From Rhodanobacteraceae bacterium (GTDB lineage Bacteria > Pseudomonadota > Gammaproteobacteria > Xanthomonadales > Rhodanobacteraceae), in contig JAICHS010000023.1 of the NCBI GenBank assembly GCA_025924775.1, positions 1 through 16,675 on the forward strand: a stretch of 16,675 bases of DNA. Direction: 5' to 3'. How positions within the stretch are numbered: the stretch's first letter is position 1; each line of letters begins with the position of its first letter. Under the pieces are notes generated by a model. The model searched no databases, was not told where the DNA came from, and saw only the letters and a list, made by a program, of their open reading frames with translations. Below, piece by piece: positions 6,814 through 13,868 of the stretch. The translations under genes were made by a program, and so were the position numbers.

Positions 6814-8348
6814 GCGGCGCGCGATTCGACGCCACCGCGCTGGCCGTCTTCACGCTGTTCTTCGCGCTGGTCACGGTCCTGGGCTTCGTCGCGGCACGCT
6901 GGCGGCGTGGCGACCTGGACAACCTCGGCGAATGGGGCCTGGGCGGCCGCCGCTTCGGCGCCTTCGTCACCTGGTTCCTGCTGGGCGGCGATCTGTACAC
7001 GGCGTACACGCTGATCGCGGTGCCGGCACTGGTGTATGCGGTCGGCGCCTACGGATTTTTCGCGATCCCCTACACGGTGTTCATCTATCCGCTGGCGTTC
7101 GTCACCATGCCGCGCCTGTGGAACGTCTGCCGCAAGCACGGCTGGATCACTTCGGCGGATTTCGTCGAGGGCCGCTACGGCAGCCGCGGCCTGGCGCTGG
7201 CGGTTGCGATCACGGGCGTGCTGGCGATCATGCCCTATATCGCACTGCAGCTGGTGGGGCTGGAGGTGGTGTTCGAGGCCATGGGCCTGGGTGCGCTGGG
7301 CATCGGCAAGGAAGGCCCGCTCATCATCGCGTTCGTGATCCTGGCGCTGTACACGTATTCCAGCGGCCTGCGCGCGCCGGCGCTGATCGCGTTCGTGAAG
7401 GACGCGATGCTGTACATCACCGTGATCGCCGCAGTGGTGATCATACCCATCAAGCTGGGCGGTTACGGCGCGGTCTTCCACGCCGCGCAGCAGGCATTCG
7501 ACGCCAAGGGCGGCAACACCGGCATATTGCTGAAACCCGACCAGTACTGGTCGTTCGCAACGCTGGCGCTGGGTTCGGCGTTCGCGTTGTTCCTGTACCC
7601 GCACGTCACCACCGCGACGCTGTCGGCCAACAGCGCGCAAACCATCCGCCACAACACCGTATGGCTGCCGGCCTACAGCGTGATGCTGCTGCTGATCGGG
7701 CTGCTCGGCTACATGGCGCTGGCCGCGCACGTGGACGTCAAGGCCGGCGTGATGGCGGTACCGGCGCTGATCAACGCCAGCTTCCCGCCATGGTTCGCGG
7801 GTTTCTGCTTTGCCGCGATTGCGCTGGGCGCGCTGGTGCCCGCGGCCATCATGTCGATCGGCGCGGCCAACCTGTTCACGCGCAACATCTGGCGCACCTG
7901 GGTCAACCCACACGTGAGCGAGGCCCAGGAATCGCGCATCGCCAAGAACGTTTCGCTGGTCGTGAAGTTCGGGGCCCTGCTGGCGGTGCTGTACCTGCCA
8001 ACGCAGTTCGCGATCGACCTGCAACTGCTGGGCGGCATCTGGATGCTGCAGATTTTCCCGGCGGTGATTTGCGGGCTGTTCACGCGCTGGCTGCGCGCAC
8101 GCGCGCTGCTGGCCGGTTGGGCGGTCGGCATGGCGTTCGGCAGCGCACTGGCCTGGCACGAAGGACTGAAACCCGTGTACGTTCTCGTGTTCGGCGATGC
8201 GCACTACGGCGTCTACATCGGCCTGCTGGCGCTGGCGGTAAACTTCGCGGTCTGCATCGTTGCGACGCCCATCGAGGCGTCGCTGCGGCGTGAAGCGCCC
8301 GCAGACTGCACGCAGCCCGCGGACTTCAAGGATGCGGTATCCGGTTGA
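6810..8348 (+). CDS. sodium:solute symporter family permease (monocarboxylate-permease-like)
   Basis: A 512-residue polytopic permease of the SSS family, with about 13 hydrophobic segments. Landmarks include an early AARWRRGDLDNLGEWGLGGR (the cytoplasmic loop after the first helix), GAFVTWFLLGGDLYTAYT, the loop HGWITSADFVEGRYGSRGLA, YSSGLRAPALIAFVKDAMLY, FLYPHVTTATLSANS, and ALVPAAIMSIGAANLFTRNI, which matches the family's helix near the sodium site. Association with a DUF3311 protein is typical of the MctP-like branch, which imports short monocarboxylates, but the substrate here is not determined by the sequence. I took the ATG at 6810, which gives the ATGA overlap; an in-frame ATG at 6801 would add three residues. 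Translational coupling to the upstream gene is likely. Confidence 0.9.
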   Translation: MSGARFDATALAVFTLFFALVTVLGFVAARWRRGDLDNLGEWGLGGRRFGAFVTWFLLGGDLYTAYTLIAVPALVYAVGAYGFFAIPYTVFIYPLAFVTMPRLWNVCRKHGWITSADFVEGRYGSRGLALAVAITGVLAIMPYIALQLVGLEVVFEAMGLGALGIGKEGPLIIAFVILALYTYSSGLRAPALIAFVKDAMLYITVIAAVVIIPIKLGGYGAVFHAAQQAFDAKGGNTGILLKPDQYWSFATLALGSAFALFLYPHVTTATLSANSAQTIRHNTVWLPAYSVMLLLIGLLGYMALAAHVDVKAGVMAVPALINASFPPWFAGFCFAAIALGALVPAAIMSIGAANLFTRNIWRTWVNPHVSEAQESRIAKNVSLVVKFGALLAVLYLPTQFAIDLQLLGGIWMLQIFPAVICGLFTRWLRARALLAGWAVGMAFGSALAWHEGLKPVYVLVFGDAHYGVYIGLLALAVNFAVCIVATPIEASLRREAPADCTQPADFKDAVSG

Positions 8349-8435
8349 ACACGTCACGGGCGACTGCCACCATCCGGGTTGCCGCATGCCCGACCCTTGC
8401 ACCCTTGCCGCCACTTCACTTGTACGCAACGACCG

Positions 8436-9101
8436 ATGATCCACATCCTGTTGGCGATCCTCGACCTCGGCGGCACGTTCGTGTTTGCCATCAGCGGCGG
8501 CGTCGCGGCGGTGCGCCATCGCCTCGATCTCTTCGGCGTGATGGTGCTGGCGTTCGCCGCCGGCAACGCCGGTGGCATCACGCGCGACCTGCTGATCGGG
8601 GCGGTGCCGCCCGCGGCCATCGCGCACTGGAGCTACGTCGGCATTTCGATCCTGGCCGGCTTCGTGGTGTTTTTCTGGAACCCGATCATCACGCGGCTGG
8701 ACCACCCGGTGCAGACGTTCGATGCGATCGGCCTGGCGTTCTTCGCGGTCGCGGGCACGGAAAAGGCGCTGGTTTACGGTCTGGATCCCGCGATGGCGGC
8801 GCTGCTCGGCATGCTGACCGGCATCGGCGGCGGCATGCTGCGCGACGTGCTGGTGCGGGAGATCCCGGTGGTGCTGCGCGCCGACCTGTACGCGCTGGCC
8901 GCGCTGGCCGGCGCGGTCGTGGTCGTGGGTGGCCACCTGTTGCAGGTCTCCCCGATCGTCTCGACGCTCGCGGGCGGCGTCCTCTGCTTCGCGCTGCGGT
9001 TCATGGCCATCCGTTACGGCTGGCACCTGCCCGCCGCGCAGCCCGCGCGGACGCCTGACACACCTGCGGCTGACCGCCCACGCGACGACCCGCGGCGTTG
9101 A
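8436..9101 (+). CDS. TRIC / UPF0126 family channel-type membrane protein
   Basis: A 221-residue membrane protein of the prokaryotic TRIC-like family (UPF0126, sometimes labelled glycine transporter). The internal duplication is plain. The first repeat has DLGGTFVFAISGGVAAVRHR then GNAGGITRDLLIG; the second has DAIGLAFFAVAGTEKAL then GIGGGMLRDVLV. Each repeat supplies three membrane helices, with the conserved GG-x-x-RD turn, and a seventh helix follows (STLAGGVLCFALRFMAI). Homologues form potassium-permeable trimeric channels, and some appear to move glycine; the sequence does not settle which. A hydrophilic tail of about 25 residues (Pro, Asp, Arg) ends the protein. It starts 87 bases after the symporter, so it may be separately expressed; the ribosome site is weak. 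It ends 15 bases from the convergent lipoprotein gene. Confidence 0.92.
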   Translation: MIHILLAILDLGGTFVFAISGGVAAVRHRLDLFGVMVLAFAAGNAGGITRDLLIGAVPPAAIAHWSYVGISILAGFVVFFWNPIITRLDHPVQTFDAIGLAFFAVAGTEKALVYGLDPAMAALLGMLTGIGGGMLRDVLVREIPVVLRADLYALAALAGAVVVVGGHLLQVSPIVSTLAGGVLCFALRFMAIRYGWHLPAAQPARTPDTPAADRPRDDPRR

Positions 9102-9116
9102 CAACGGCGCGCGCGG

Positions 9117-9623
9117 TCAGCGCTTGACCGTTTCGACGACGGGTTTGCCGTCCACGACCTTGAAGTGGAATACGTACCACAGGCTGAAAGGCCTGGCCGT
9201 CAGTTCGAACGTACCGTCGCCGTTCGGCGTCTGCATCCACAACGGCGTGAACGTCCACTGCATCGCGGCCTGTTCAACGGCTGATTCGAACGACGGGCGA
9301 TTTGCATCGCTGGCCGTGTCGGCAACCGGATACACGCCTTGCACGTGGCCGTCCTTGCCTACCACCAGTTGGGCGGTCATCGTCACCGGCGCAGCACTCG
9401 GGCGCAGCAACGACGGCGGATAGATCGGCGCGACCTGTTTGTCCGGCACCGGCTGCACTGCCGTCTCGCCGGGCGCCAGCGTGTAGCGCAAGGCGGCGTC
9501 CGGCACCAGCATCTCGTAGCTGGTTTTCGGCAGCGGATTCGGCTTCAGCACGGTGCGCGGGCTGCAAGCCGCCAACGCGATCACGGCCACCGCAATGCAT
9601 GCGCCGCGTCGAGCGCAGGCCAC
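9117..9623 (-). CDS. lipoprotein with a TonB C-terminal-like domain
   Basis: A 168-residue predicted lipoprotein. From the GTG at 9623 the signal peptide is MACARRGACIAVAVIALAAC, with the lipobox LAAC at residues 17-20. After about 45 residues a TonB-C-like domain starts at VAPIYP (64-69), with the strand pattern VTMTAQLVVGKDGHVQGVYP, then FESAVEQAAMQWTFTPLW, and ends in LWYVFHFKVVDGKPV. It lacks the transmembrane anchor and proline-rich spacer of a true TonB, so it is not an obvious energy transducer. The GTG lies 2 bases after the stop of the preceding TonB-C gene; a TTG at 9629 overlapping that stop (TTGA) is an alternative start. Coupled translation with the upstream gene is likely. Function unknown. 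Confidence 0.75.
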   Translation of the reverse strand: MACARRGACIAVAVIALAACSPRTVLKPNPLPKTSYEMLVPDAALRYTLAPGETAVQPVPDKQVAPIYPPSLLRPSAAPVTMTAQLVVGKDGHVQGVYPVADTASDANRPSFESAVEQAAMQWTFTPLWMQTPNGDGTFELTARPFSLWYVFHFKVVDGKPVVETVKR

Positions 9624-9625
9624 CG

Positions 9626-9940
9626 TCAATTCGCGGACGCCGGGGACACGGAATGGGGCGCATGCGGAATGCACGTTGCAGCCTGCACGTCAAAAATGTT
9701 GCCCGCCGGACACGGTTCCGAACGACCCGCATCCGCCTGTTCGTCATTGAGCGAGAAGTGGACCGGAACCTGCAGCACACCACCCACCGGCCTGCCGCCG
9801 GCATGACCGGGGTTGAATTTCCACTGCTGCGCGGCTGTGATCGCCGCCATCTCCAACGCCGCCGGCGCATCGGTGCCCTGCCGGTCAACCTGGACGCGGG
9901 TGACCTGGCCGGTCGCCGCGACCGTCACGTCAAGGATCAC
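9626..9940 (-). CDS. TonB C-terminal domain protein, probably N-terminally truncated
   Basis: A 104-residue reading frame holding a TonB-C domain: VILDVTVAATGQVTRVQVDR, then a helix AALEMAAITAAQQWKFNPGH and the final strand GGVLQVPVHFSLND, followed by a 40-residue tail of no recognisable kind. Its only plausible start, a GTG at 9940, overlaps the prmC stop (GTGA) and falls inside the domain. The same frame is open upstream to a TGA at 10007-10009, and those 22 codons read like the missing first part of a TonB-C domain (PVFAAGCTRAKQGQQGT), but they contain no ATG, GTG or TTG. There is no signal peptide, membrane anchor or proline-rich region. I read it as the remnant of a larger energy-transducer-type gene whose 5' part was lost. 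It may still be translated by coupling to prmC, but without export signals a function is doubtful. Confidence 0.6.
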   Translation of the reverse strand: MILDVTVAATGQVTRVQVDRQGTDAPAALEMAAITAAQQWKFNPGHAGGRPVGGVLQVPVHFSLNDEQADAGRSEPCPAGNIFDVQAATCIPHAPHSVSPASAN

Positions 9941-10812
9941 GGTGCCCTGCTGGCCTTGCTTGGCGCGCGTACACCCTGCTGCGAAAACCGGCCACCGCTG
10001 ACCCGGTCACGGCCTTCGAGGTCGCGTTTGGTGAATACGTCGCCATAACCATGCGCGGCGAGCAGCTCGCGCACTGCCAACCCCTGCTCGAAGCCGTGTT
10101 CCAGCAACAACCAGCCGCCATCGCGCAGATGGGCCCCGGCATCGGCAACGAGCGTGCGGATCGCATCCAGTCCGTCCGTGCCGGATGCCAGCGCGACAGG
10201 TGGCTCGAAGCGCAGATCACCCTCGTGCAGATGCGGGTCGCCTTCCGCGATGTAAGGCGGATTGGAAACGATCACATCGAAATGCCCGTCGGGAAGACCG
10301 GCGCACCAATTACCTTGCCGGAACTCGACATTGTCGATGCGCAGCCGGGCGGCGTTGTCGCGGGCGATGTCCAGCGCCGCGCCGCTCGTGTCGGTGGCGA
10401 CCACGCATACCCTCGGGCGGGCGTGCGCAATGGCCAGCGCGATCGCGCCCGAACCCGTGCCGAGGTCGGCCACGTAGCAATCGGCGTCGGCCGGGGTGCG
10501 CTGCAACACAAGTTCGACCAGCAGTTCGGTTTCGGAACGCGGAATCAGTACGCCGGGCGCCACCCGCAATTCGATGTCATGGAAGCCGCGCGTGCCGGTG
10601 AGGTAGGCGACGGGTTCGCCGTGCACCCGGCGCGCGATCAATCCGCGGAACGCGTCCGCCCGATCCGCGTCGACCTGATCGTCAGCGTGTGCGATCAACC
10701 AGGCCTCGGACACGCCCAACGCATGGCGCAGCAGCAGCGCGGCCTCGCGCCGCGCATCCAGGCCGGGCAAGCGATGCAGGGCCTCTTGCAGGATGTCCCG
10801 GACGGTCGCCAT
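9937..10812 (-). CDS. prmC: peptide chain release factor N5-glutamine methyltransferase PrmC
   Basis: PrmC methylates the glutamine of the GGQ motif in release factors 1 and 2, using SAM, in the cytoplasm. The protein has 291 residues. An N-terminal helical domain (about 1-75) includes the family stretch RRVHGEPVAYLTGTRGFHDI. The catalytic domain has PGVLIPRSETELLVE, the SAM motif VADLGTGSGAIALAIA (114-129), the acidic end of strand 2 (VVATDTS) and the substrate-binding NPPY at 184-187. The expected end of the family comes around DLEGRDRVSGGRF (residue 276). Here 15 further residues (SQQGVRAPSKASRAP) follow and run into the TonB-C gene, with which the stop overlaps (GTGA). No ribosome site is obvious before the ATG. 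The usual neighbour prfA is absent; upstream lies the M1 aminopeptidase, separated by a hairpin. Confidence 0.93.
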   Translation of the reverse strand: MATVRDILQEALHRLPGLDARREAALLLRHALGVSEAWLIAHADDQVDADRADAFRGLIARRVHGEPVAYLTGTRGFHDIELRVAPGVLIPRSETELLVELVLQRTPADADCYVADLGTGSGAIALAIAHARPRVCVVATDTSGAALDIARDNAARLRIDNVEFRQGNWCAGLPDGHFDVIVSNPPYIAEGDPHLHEGDLRFEPPVALASGTDGLDAIRTLVADAGAHLRDGGWLLLEHGFEQGLAVRELLAAHGYGDVFTKRDLEGRDRVSGGRFSQQGVRAPSKASRAP

Positions 10813-10882
10813 GGGCGGGAAGTTTGGCAGGCCCTACCCTTGCCCGCGACCAACCCTTGGCCGAATGGTCGCAGGCTGTCTG

Positions 10883-10930
10883 AAAATGGCATCCGGGGCT
10901 GGCTGCGGTGTGCCCGCTGCCAGCCCCGGA
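10883..10930 (-). terminator. strong hairpin with short T run downstream of the M1 aminopeptidase
   Basis: A perfect 12-base inverted repeat (TCCGGGGCTGGC at 10892-10903, GCCAGCCCCGGA at 10919-10930) with a 15-base loop. Read on the minus strand it begins 17 bases after the aminopeptidase stop, and a TTTT follows about five bases beyond the stem (10886-10883). It fits a rho-independent terminator with a weak T tract, separating this gene from prmC. An RNA-stability hairpin is the alternative. Confidence 0.55.
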
Positions 10931-10946
10931 ATGGCCACGCTGAAAA

Positions 10947-13661
10947 TCAATTGCCGATGGACGCCGGATTCTGGTGCGCCTTCAACGCGCTGCACAGCAC
11001 GATCGATTCGTGCGTCTGCGCCAGGCCGCGCTGCAGGCCGGGCACCTGCCCCAGCTTGGGTGCGAAGTACGTCTGCACGCGCTGCGCCTCGGCATCGGAA
11101 CAGCCGCCACCCGCCGCCAGCCTCGGCAGGTAACCACCGGAGAACACGCCGGTACGCGCAACGATCTTGTCGTAGTGCGCGGTGAACCAGTTCCACATGC
11201 CATCGCGCTGCGCCACGGTGTCGCGACCGCCGCGCAGGATCATCGCCATTTCGCCGACCTTGACCTGCGGCGACAACGCAAAATTGCGCGCCACGTCAGC
11301 TTCGGCGCCCTGCGCATGGCTGAGCGCGCCGAGCATGGCGTTGCGGCGTACCGGATCGGTGGTCTTGGGAATCGCCGCGACCAGTTCATCCACCGCGGGC
11401 TTGCCGTCCTGCTCCACCGCCACCGACAACGCGGTGCGCAGGAGGTCGGGGTTGGCCGCCATCAAATCGGGCAAACCATCCTTGCCGGGATTCAGCGCCG
11501 CGTTGCCCTGTTTCAGCAGCTCAGCGCGCGCCTGTGGAAGCTTGAACTCAAGCCCCAGCGTATTGGCGAGCGACGAACGCATCAGCACGTCGTCGGCCGA
11601 TTCGCCTGCGCGCCGCTGGTAGCCCAAGACCTGCATGCGCGGCAGGTAGGCCTTCGCCACCGCATTGCGGATCGCGGACCTCTGCGCGTCGGTGCGCGCT
11701 TCGTGGTCGTAGATCCAGCCCACCGTGGCCAGCGGCGCCAGTGCGATCTGCCGCACCTTGGATGGCGCCAGTTCGCGCATCGCCGCCAGCGCCTCGGCGG
11801 CGCCCATGTCGCCGCGCCGGAAGGACGCATCGACGGAATCGGCAAACGCCAGCTGTTCGCCGTCGTCGCGCTGCGCGATCACGCGGGTGAGCGCCGCGCG
11901 GTCGGCCTTGGCCATTTCGTAGCGATAATACCCATCGCCATCGGCGTTGGGCATGTACCACGCCGGGCACTGGCTGCCGGCAACCTTCATCTCGCCGGTG
12001 CGGGTGTTCAGCATCTGGCACTGCACGCCGTTCGGGAAGCGCACGCACACCGGCACGCCCCACAGCCGCTTCGGATCACCGGTGGACCCCAGCGGCAGGT
12101 AGCGGCTTTGCGTCAACTCCAGCCGTGCCGCGCCCTTGGGATCGCAATCCAGTTGGGTGGACACCAGCGGCACGCCGTTCTGGTTGAGGAAACTCTTGAA
12201 CGCCGCTTTGAACGCCTCGCCCTTGCCGGCCGCGGTGGCGATCGCATCCACCAGGTCACCCGCATTGGCGTTGCCGAACGCGTGCGCCTTGATGTACGCC
12301 TGCATGCCCTTCTGGAACACCTTCGGGCCGACAAAATTCTCGAACATGCCGAGCACCGCCGCACCCTTCTGGTAGGTGATGCCGTCGAACGCCGTTTCGA
12401 TGTCGCCGTTGCCGATGATCGGCTGGCGGATCATGCGCGCGCTGGCCAAGCTGTCGTTCCGCATCGCCTCCTGCCCGCCCATGATGCGGCCAAGGTGCGC
12501 GTGCCAGTCGGGGTGGATCTGGCCTTCGATCTTCTGCTGCATCCAGGTCGCGAAGGATTCGTTGAGCCAGATGTCGTTCCACCAGTCCAGCGTGACGGTG
12601 TCGCCCGTCCACTGGTGCGCGAGTTCATGCGCGATCACGTTGAAGCTGCTGCGCACCGCGCTGGGCGCGGAATCCTTGTCCAGCAGCAGCAACCAGTCGC
12701 GGAAAGTCACCAGGCCCGCGTTCTCCATCGCGCCGGCCGAGAAATCCGGCAGCGCCGCGAGATCGAGCTTGCCAAACGGATAACCGAAGCCGTAGTACGC
12801 CTCTTCGTGTTCGATGATGCCGGGCACCATCGCCAGCGCGCGCTGCATCTTCGGACCATTGCCCTTGGTCGCGATGCCGCGCACCGGCACCGGTTCCGCG
12901 CGCCACTGGCTCGGCGGAATCGTCGGGCCATTGACAATATCCCACGGCCCCACCGCCCACGCATACAGGTAGGTGGGCAGCGGTTTGGTCGGCGCGAAGG
13001 TGATGGTTTTCCAGCCATTGCTCGCCGGCTTGTTGCTGGTCTCGGCCGCGTTCGCCACGGCCTTGTCGGCAGCGGGAATCGTCAGCGACAGATCGAGCGG
13101 CGCCTTGAAGCCAGGCTCGTCGAAGCACGGGAACGCAAGGCGCGCGCTGATCGGCTCCATCTGCGTCATCGCGTACGCGTTGCCCGCGAACACGACCTTG
13201 TAATAGCCCTGCAGGGTGCCGTTGTAGGGCGCGGTAAAAGCGAATTTCAGCTTGATCTTTTGCGGCTGCAGGGTGGTGCCGAAATCGACGCGCGCCACGC
13301 CCGCCTGCTCGGCCTCCTTGGTCACGGCACCGTCGTACTTGCCGGCACGGGTCTTGCCGTGCGCGTCGGTGATGGTGACGCTGGAAACCTTGAGGTCCTT
13401 GCCATGCAGCCAGAGGTGGTTCGACGCCTGCTTCAGGTCCACCGCGATCGTGACGACGCCGCTGTACGTCGCCTGCTTCGGATCGCTCTTGATCGCGAGC
13501 TCGTAGGACTGCGGCACCGCCCAGGCGGGCAGCCGGGTCAAGGGCGGCGTATCGGCGGACTTTGACGCCGTCGCAGGTTTGGCTGTCTGGGCCGGCTGCG
13601 CAAAGGCTGTACCGGCACAGGCCAGCAAGCCCACCATCGCCGCCTTGTAGATCATCCGCAT
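10947..13661 (-). CDS. exported M1 family zinc aminopeptidase
   Basis: A 904-residue gluzincin that removes N-terminal amino acids from peptides. Residues 1-21 (MRMIYKAAMVGLLACAGTAFA) form a signal peptide, so it should act in the periplasm or outside. The N-terminal beta domain (about 42-240) contains the family QMEPISARLAFPCFDEPGFK. The catalytic domain has the GAMEN exopeptidase motif at 310-314, the zinc site HELAH at 345-349 with the third ligand E368 exactly 18 residues on (WLNESFATWM), and the probable transition-state tyrosine Y430 (ITYQKGAAVL). The long helical C-terminal part resembles ERAP1_C rather than the C-terminus of E. coli PepN, so I leave out the symbol pepN. All catalytic residues are present. 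The ATG at 13661 is preceded by TAGGAG; a second ATG two codons on is less well placed. It is transcribed divergently from the TonB-dependent receptor. Confidence 0.95.
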   Translation of the reverse strand: MRMIYKAAMVGLLACAGTAFAQPAQTAKPATASKSADTPPLTRLPAWAVPQSYELAIKSDPKQATYSGVVTIAVDLKQASNHLWLHGKDLKVSSVTITDAHGKTRAGKYDGAVTKEAEQAGVARVDFGTTLQPQKIKLKFAFTAPYNGTLQGYYKVVFAGNAYAMTQMEPISARLAFPCFDEPGFKAPLDLSLTIPAADKAVANAAETSNKPASNGWKTITFAPTKPLPTYLYAWAVGPWDIVNGPTIPPSQWRAEPVPVRGIATKGNGPKMQRALAMVPGIIEHEEAYYGFGYPFGKLDLAALPDFSAGAMENAGLVTFRDWLLLLDKDSAPSAVRSSFNVIAHELAHQWTGDTVTLDWWNDIWLNESFATWMQQKIEGQIHPDWHAHLGRIMGGQEAMRNDSLASARMIRQPIIGNGDIETAFDGITYQKGAAVLGMFENFVGPKVFQKGMQAYIKAHAFGNANAGDLVDAIATAAGKGEAFKAAFKSFLNQNGVPLVSTQLDCDPKGAARLELTQSRYLPLGSTGDPKRLWGVPVCVRFPNGVQCQMLNTRTGEMKVAGSQCPAWYMPNADGDGYYRYEMAKADRAALTRVIAQRDDGEQLAFADSVDASFRRGDMGAAEALAAMRELAPSKVRQIALAPLATVGWIYDHEARTDAQRSAIRNAVAKAYLPRMQVLGYQRRAGESADDVLMRSSLANTLGLEFKLPQARAELLKQGNAALNPGKDGLPDLMAANPDLLRTALSVAVEQDGKPAVDELVAAIPKTTDPVRRNAMLGALSHAQGAEADVARNFALSPQVKVGEMAMILRGGRDTVAQRDGMWNWFTAHYDKIVARTGVFSGGYLPRLAAGGGCSDAEAQRVQTYFAPKLGQVPGLQRGLAQTHESIVLCSALKAHQNPASIGN

Positions 13662-13723
13662 CGCGTGCTGCTCCTAGGCAAAGAACAACGCGGAAGTGCA
13701 GCACGCACGCGCTCGCAAGACAA

Positions 13724-13825
13724 GTGACGAAAGTCCCTGCGTCACGCTCCGGCTCCCCCGGGATCGCCCATGCGATCGCTGTTACTTAAATAACATTGAC
13801 ACACGTATGTGACTGCAGTAACAAT
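13724..13825 (+). promoter_or_regulatory. palindrome-rich divergent control region with a TTGACA promoter candidate
   Basis: Between the aminopeptidase and the TonB-dependent receptor lies an AT-rich island. TTGACA at 13796-13801 is a perfect -35 box. The -10 candidate TAACAA at 13819-13824 (spacer 17), or AACAAT one base on (spacer 18), is weak. Just upstream GTTACTTAAATAAC (13781-13794) is a near-perfect palindrome with one mismatched pair of seven. In the spacer, CACA and TGTG (13800-13803, 13808-13811) form another small inverted repeat. Further out are GATCGC-CCAT-GCGATC (13762-13777) and GTGACG/CGTCAC (13724-13729, 13740-13745). Binding by a repressor or activator is inferred; the regulator is not identifiable. 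No clear promoter for the aminopeptidase was seen. Confidence 0.45.
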
Positions 13826-13855
13826 CGCCCCGACCGCGGTCAGTCGCCATGCTCC

Positions 13856-13862
13856 AGGAGGG
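13856..13862 (+). promoter_or_regulatory. ribosome binding site that decides the TonB-dependent receptor start
   Basis: AGGAGGG lies 6 bases before the ATG at 13869. It rules in that ATG over an in-frame GTG at 13809, which overlaps the promoter candidate and would put 20 non-signal-like residues before the signal peptide. Confidence 0.75.
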
Positions 13863-13868
13863 CGTTCC

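Noticed and set aside
8397..8425. TTGCAC and TTGTAC spaced 17 bases as a promoter for the TRIC gene
   Set aside because: The -10 candidate matches the consensus at only two positions, so it is not better than chance.
6738..9104. A 788-codon open frame on the minus strand opposite the symporter and TRIC genes
   Set aside because: It spans two clear membrane-protein genes, is rich in Arg, Gln, His and Asp with no fold signal, and is explained by codon bias.
10974..13565. An 863-codon open frame on the plus strand opposite the M1 aminopeptidase
   Set aside because: It is Arg/His/Ala-rich with no recognisable domain; such long antisense frames are expected from third-position GC bias, and the minus-strand gene has a full set of catalytic motifs.
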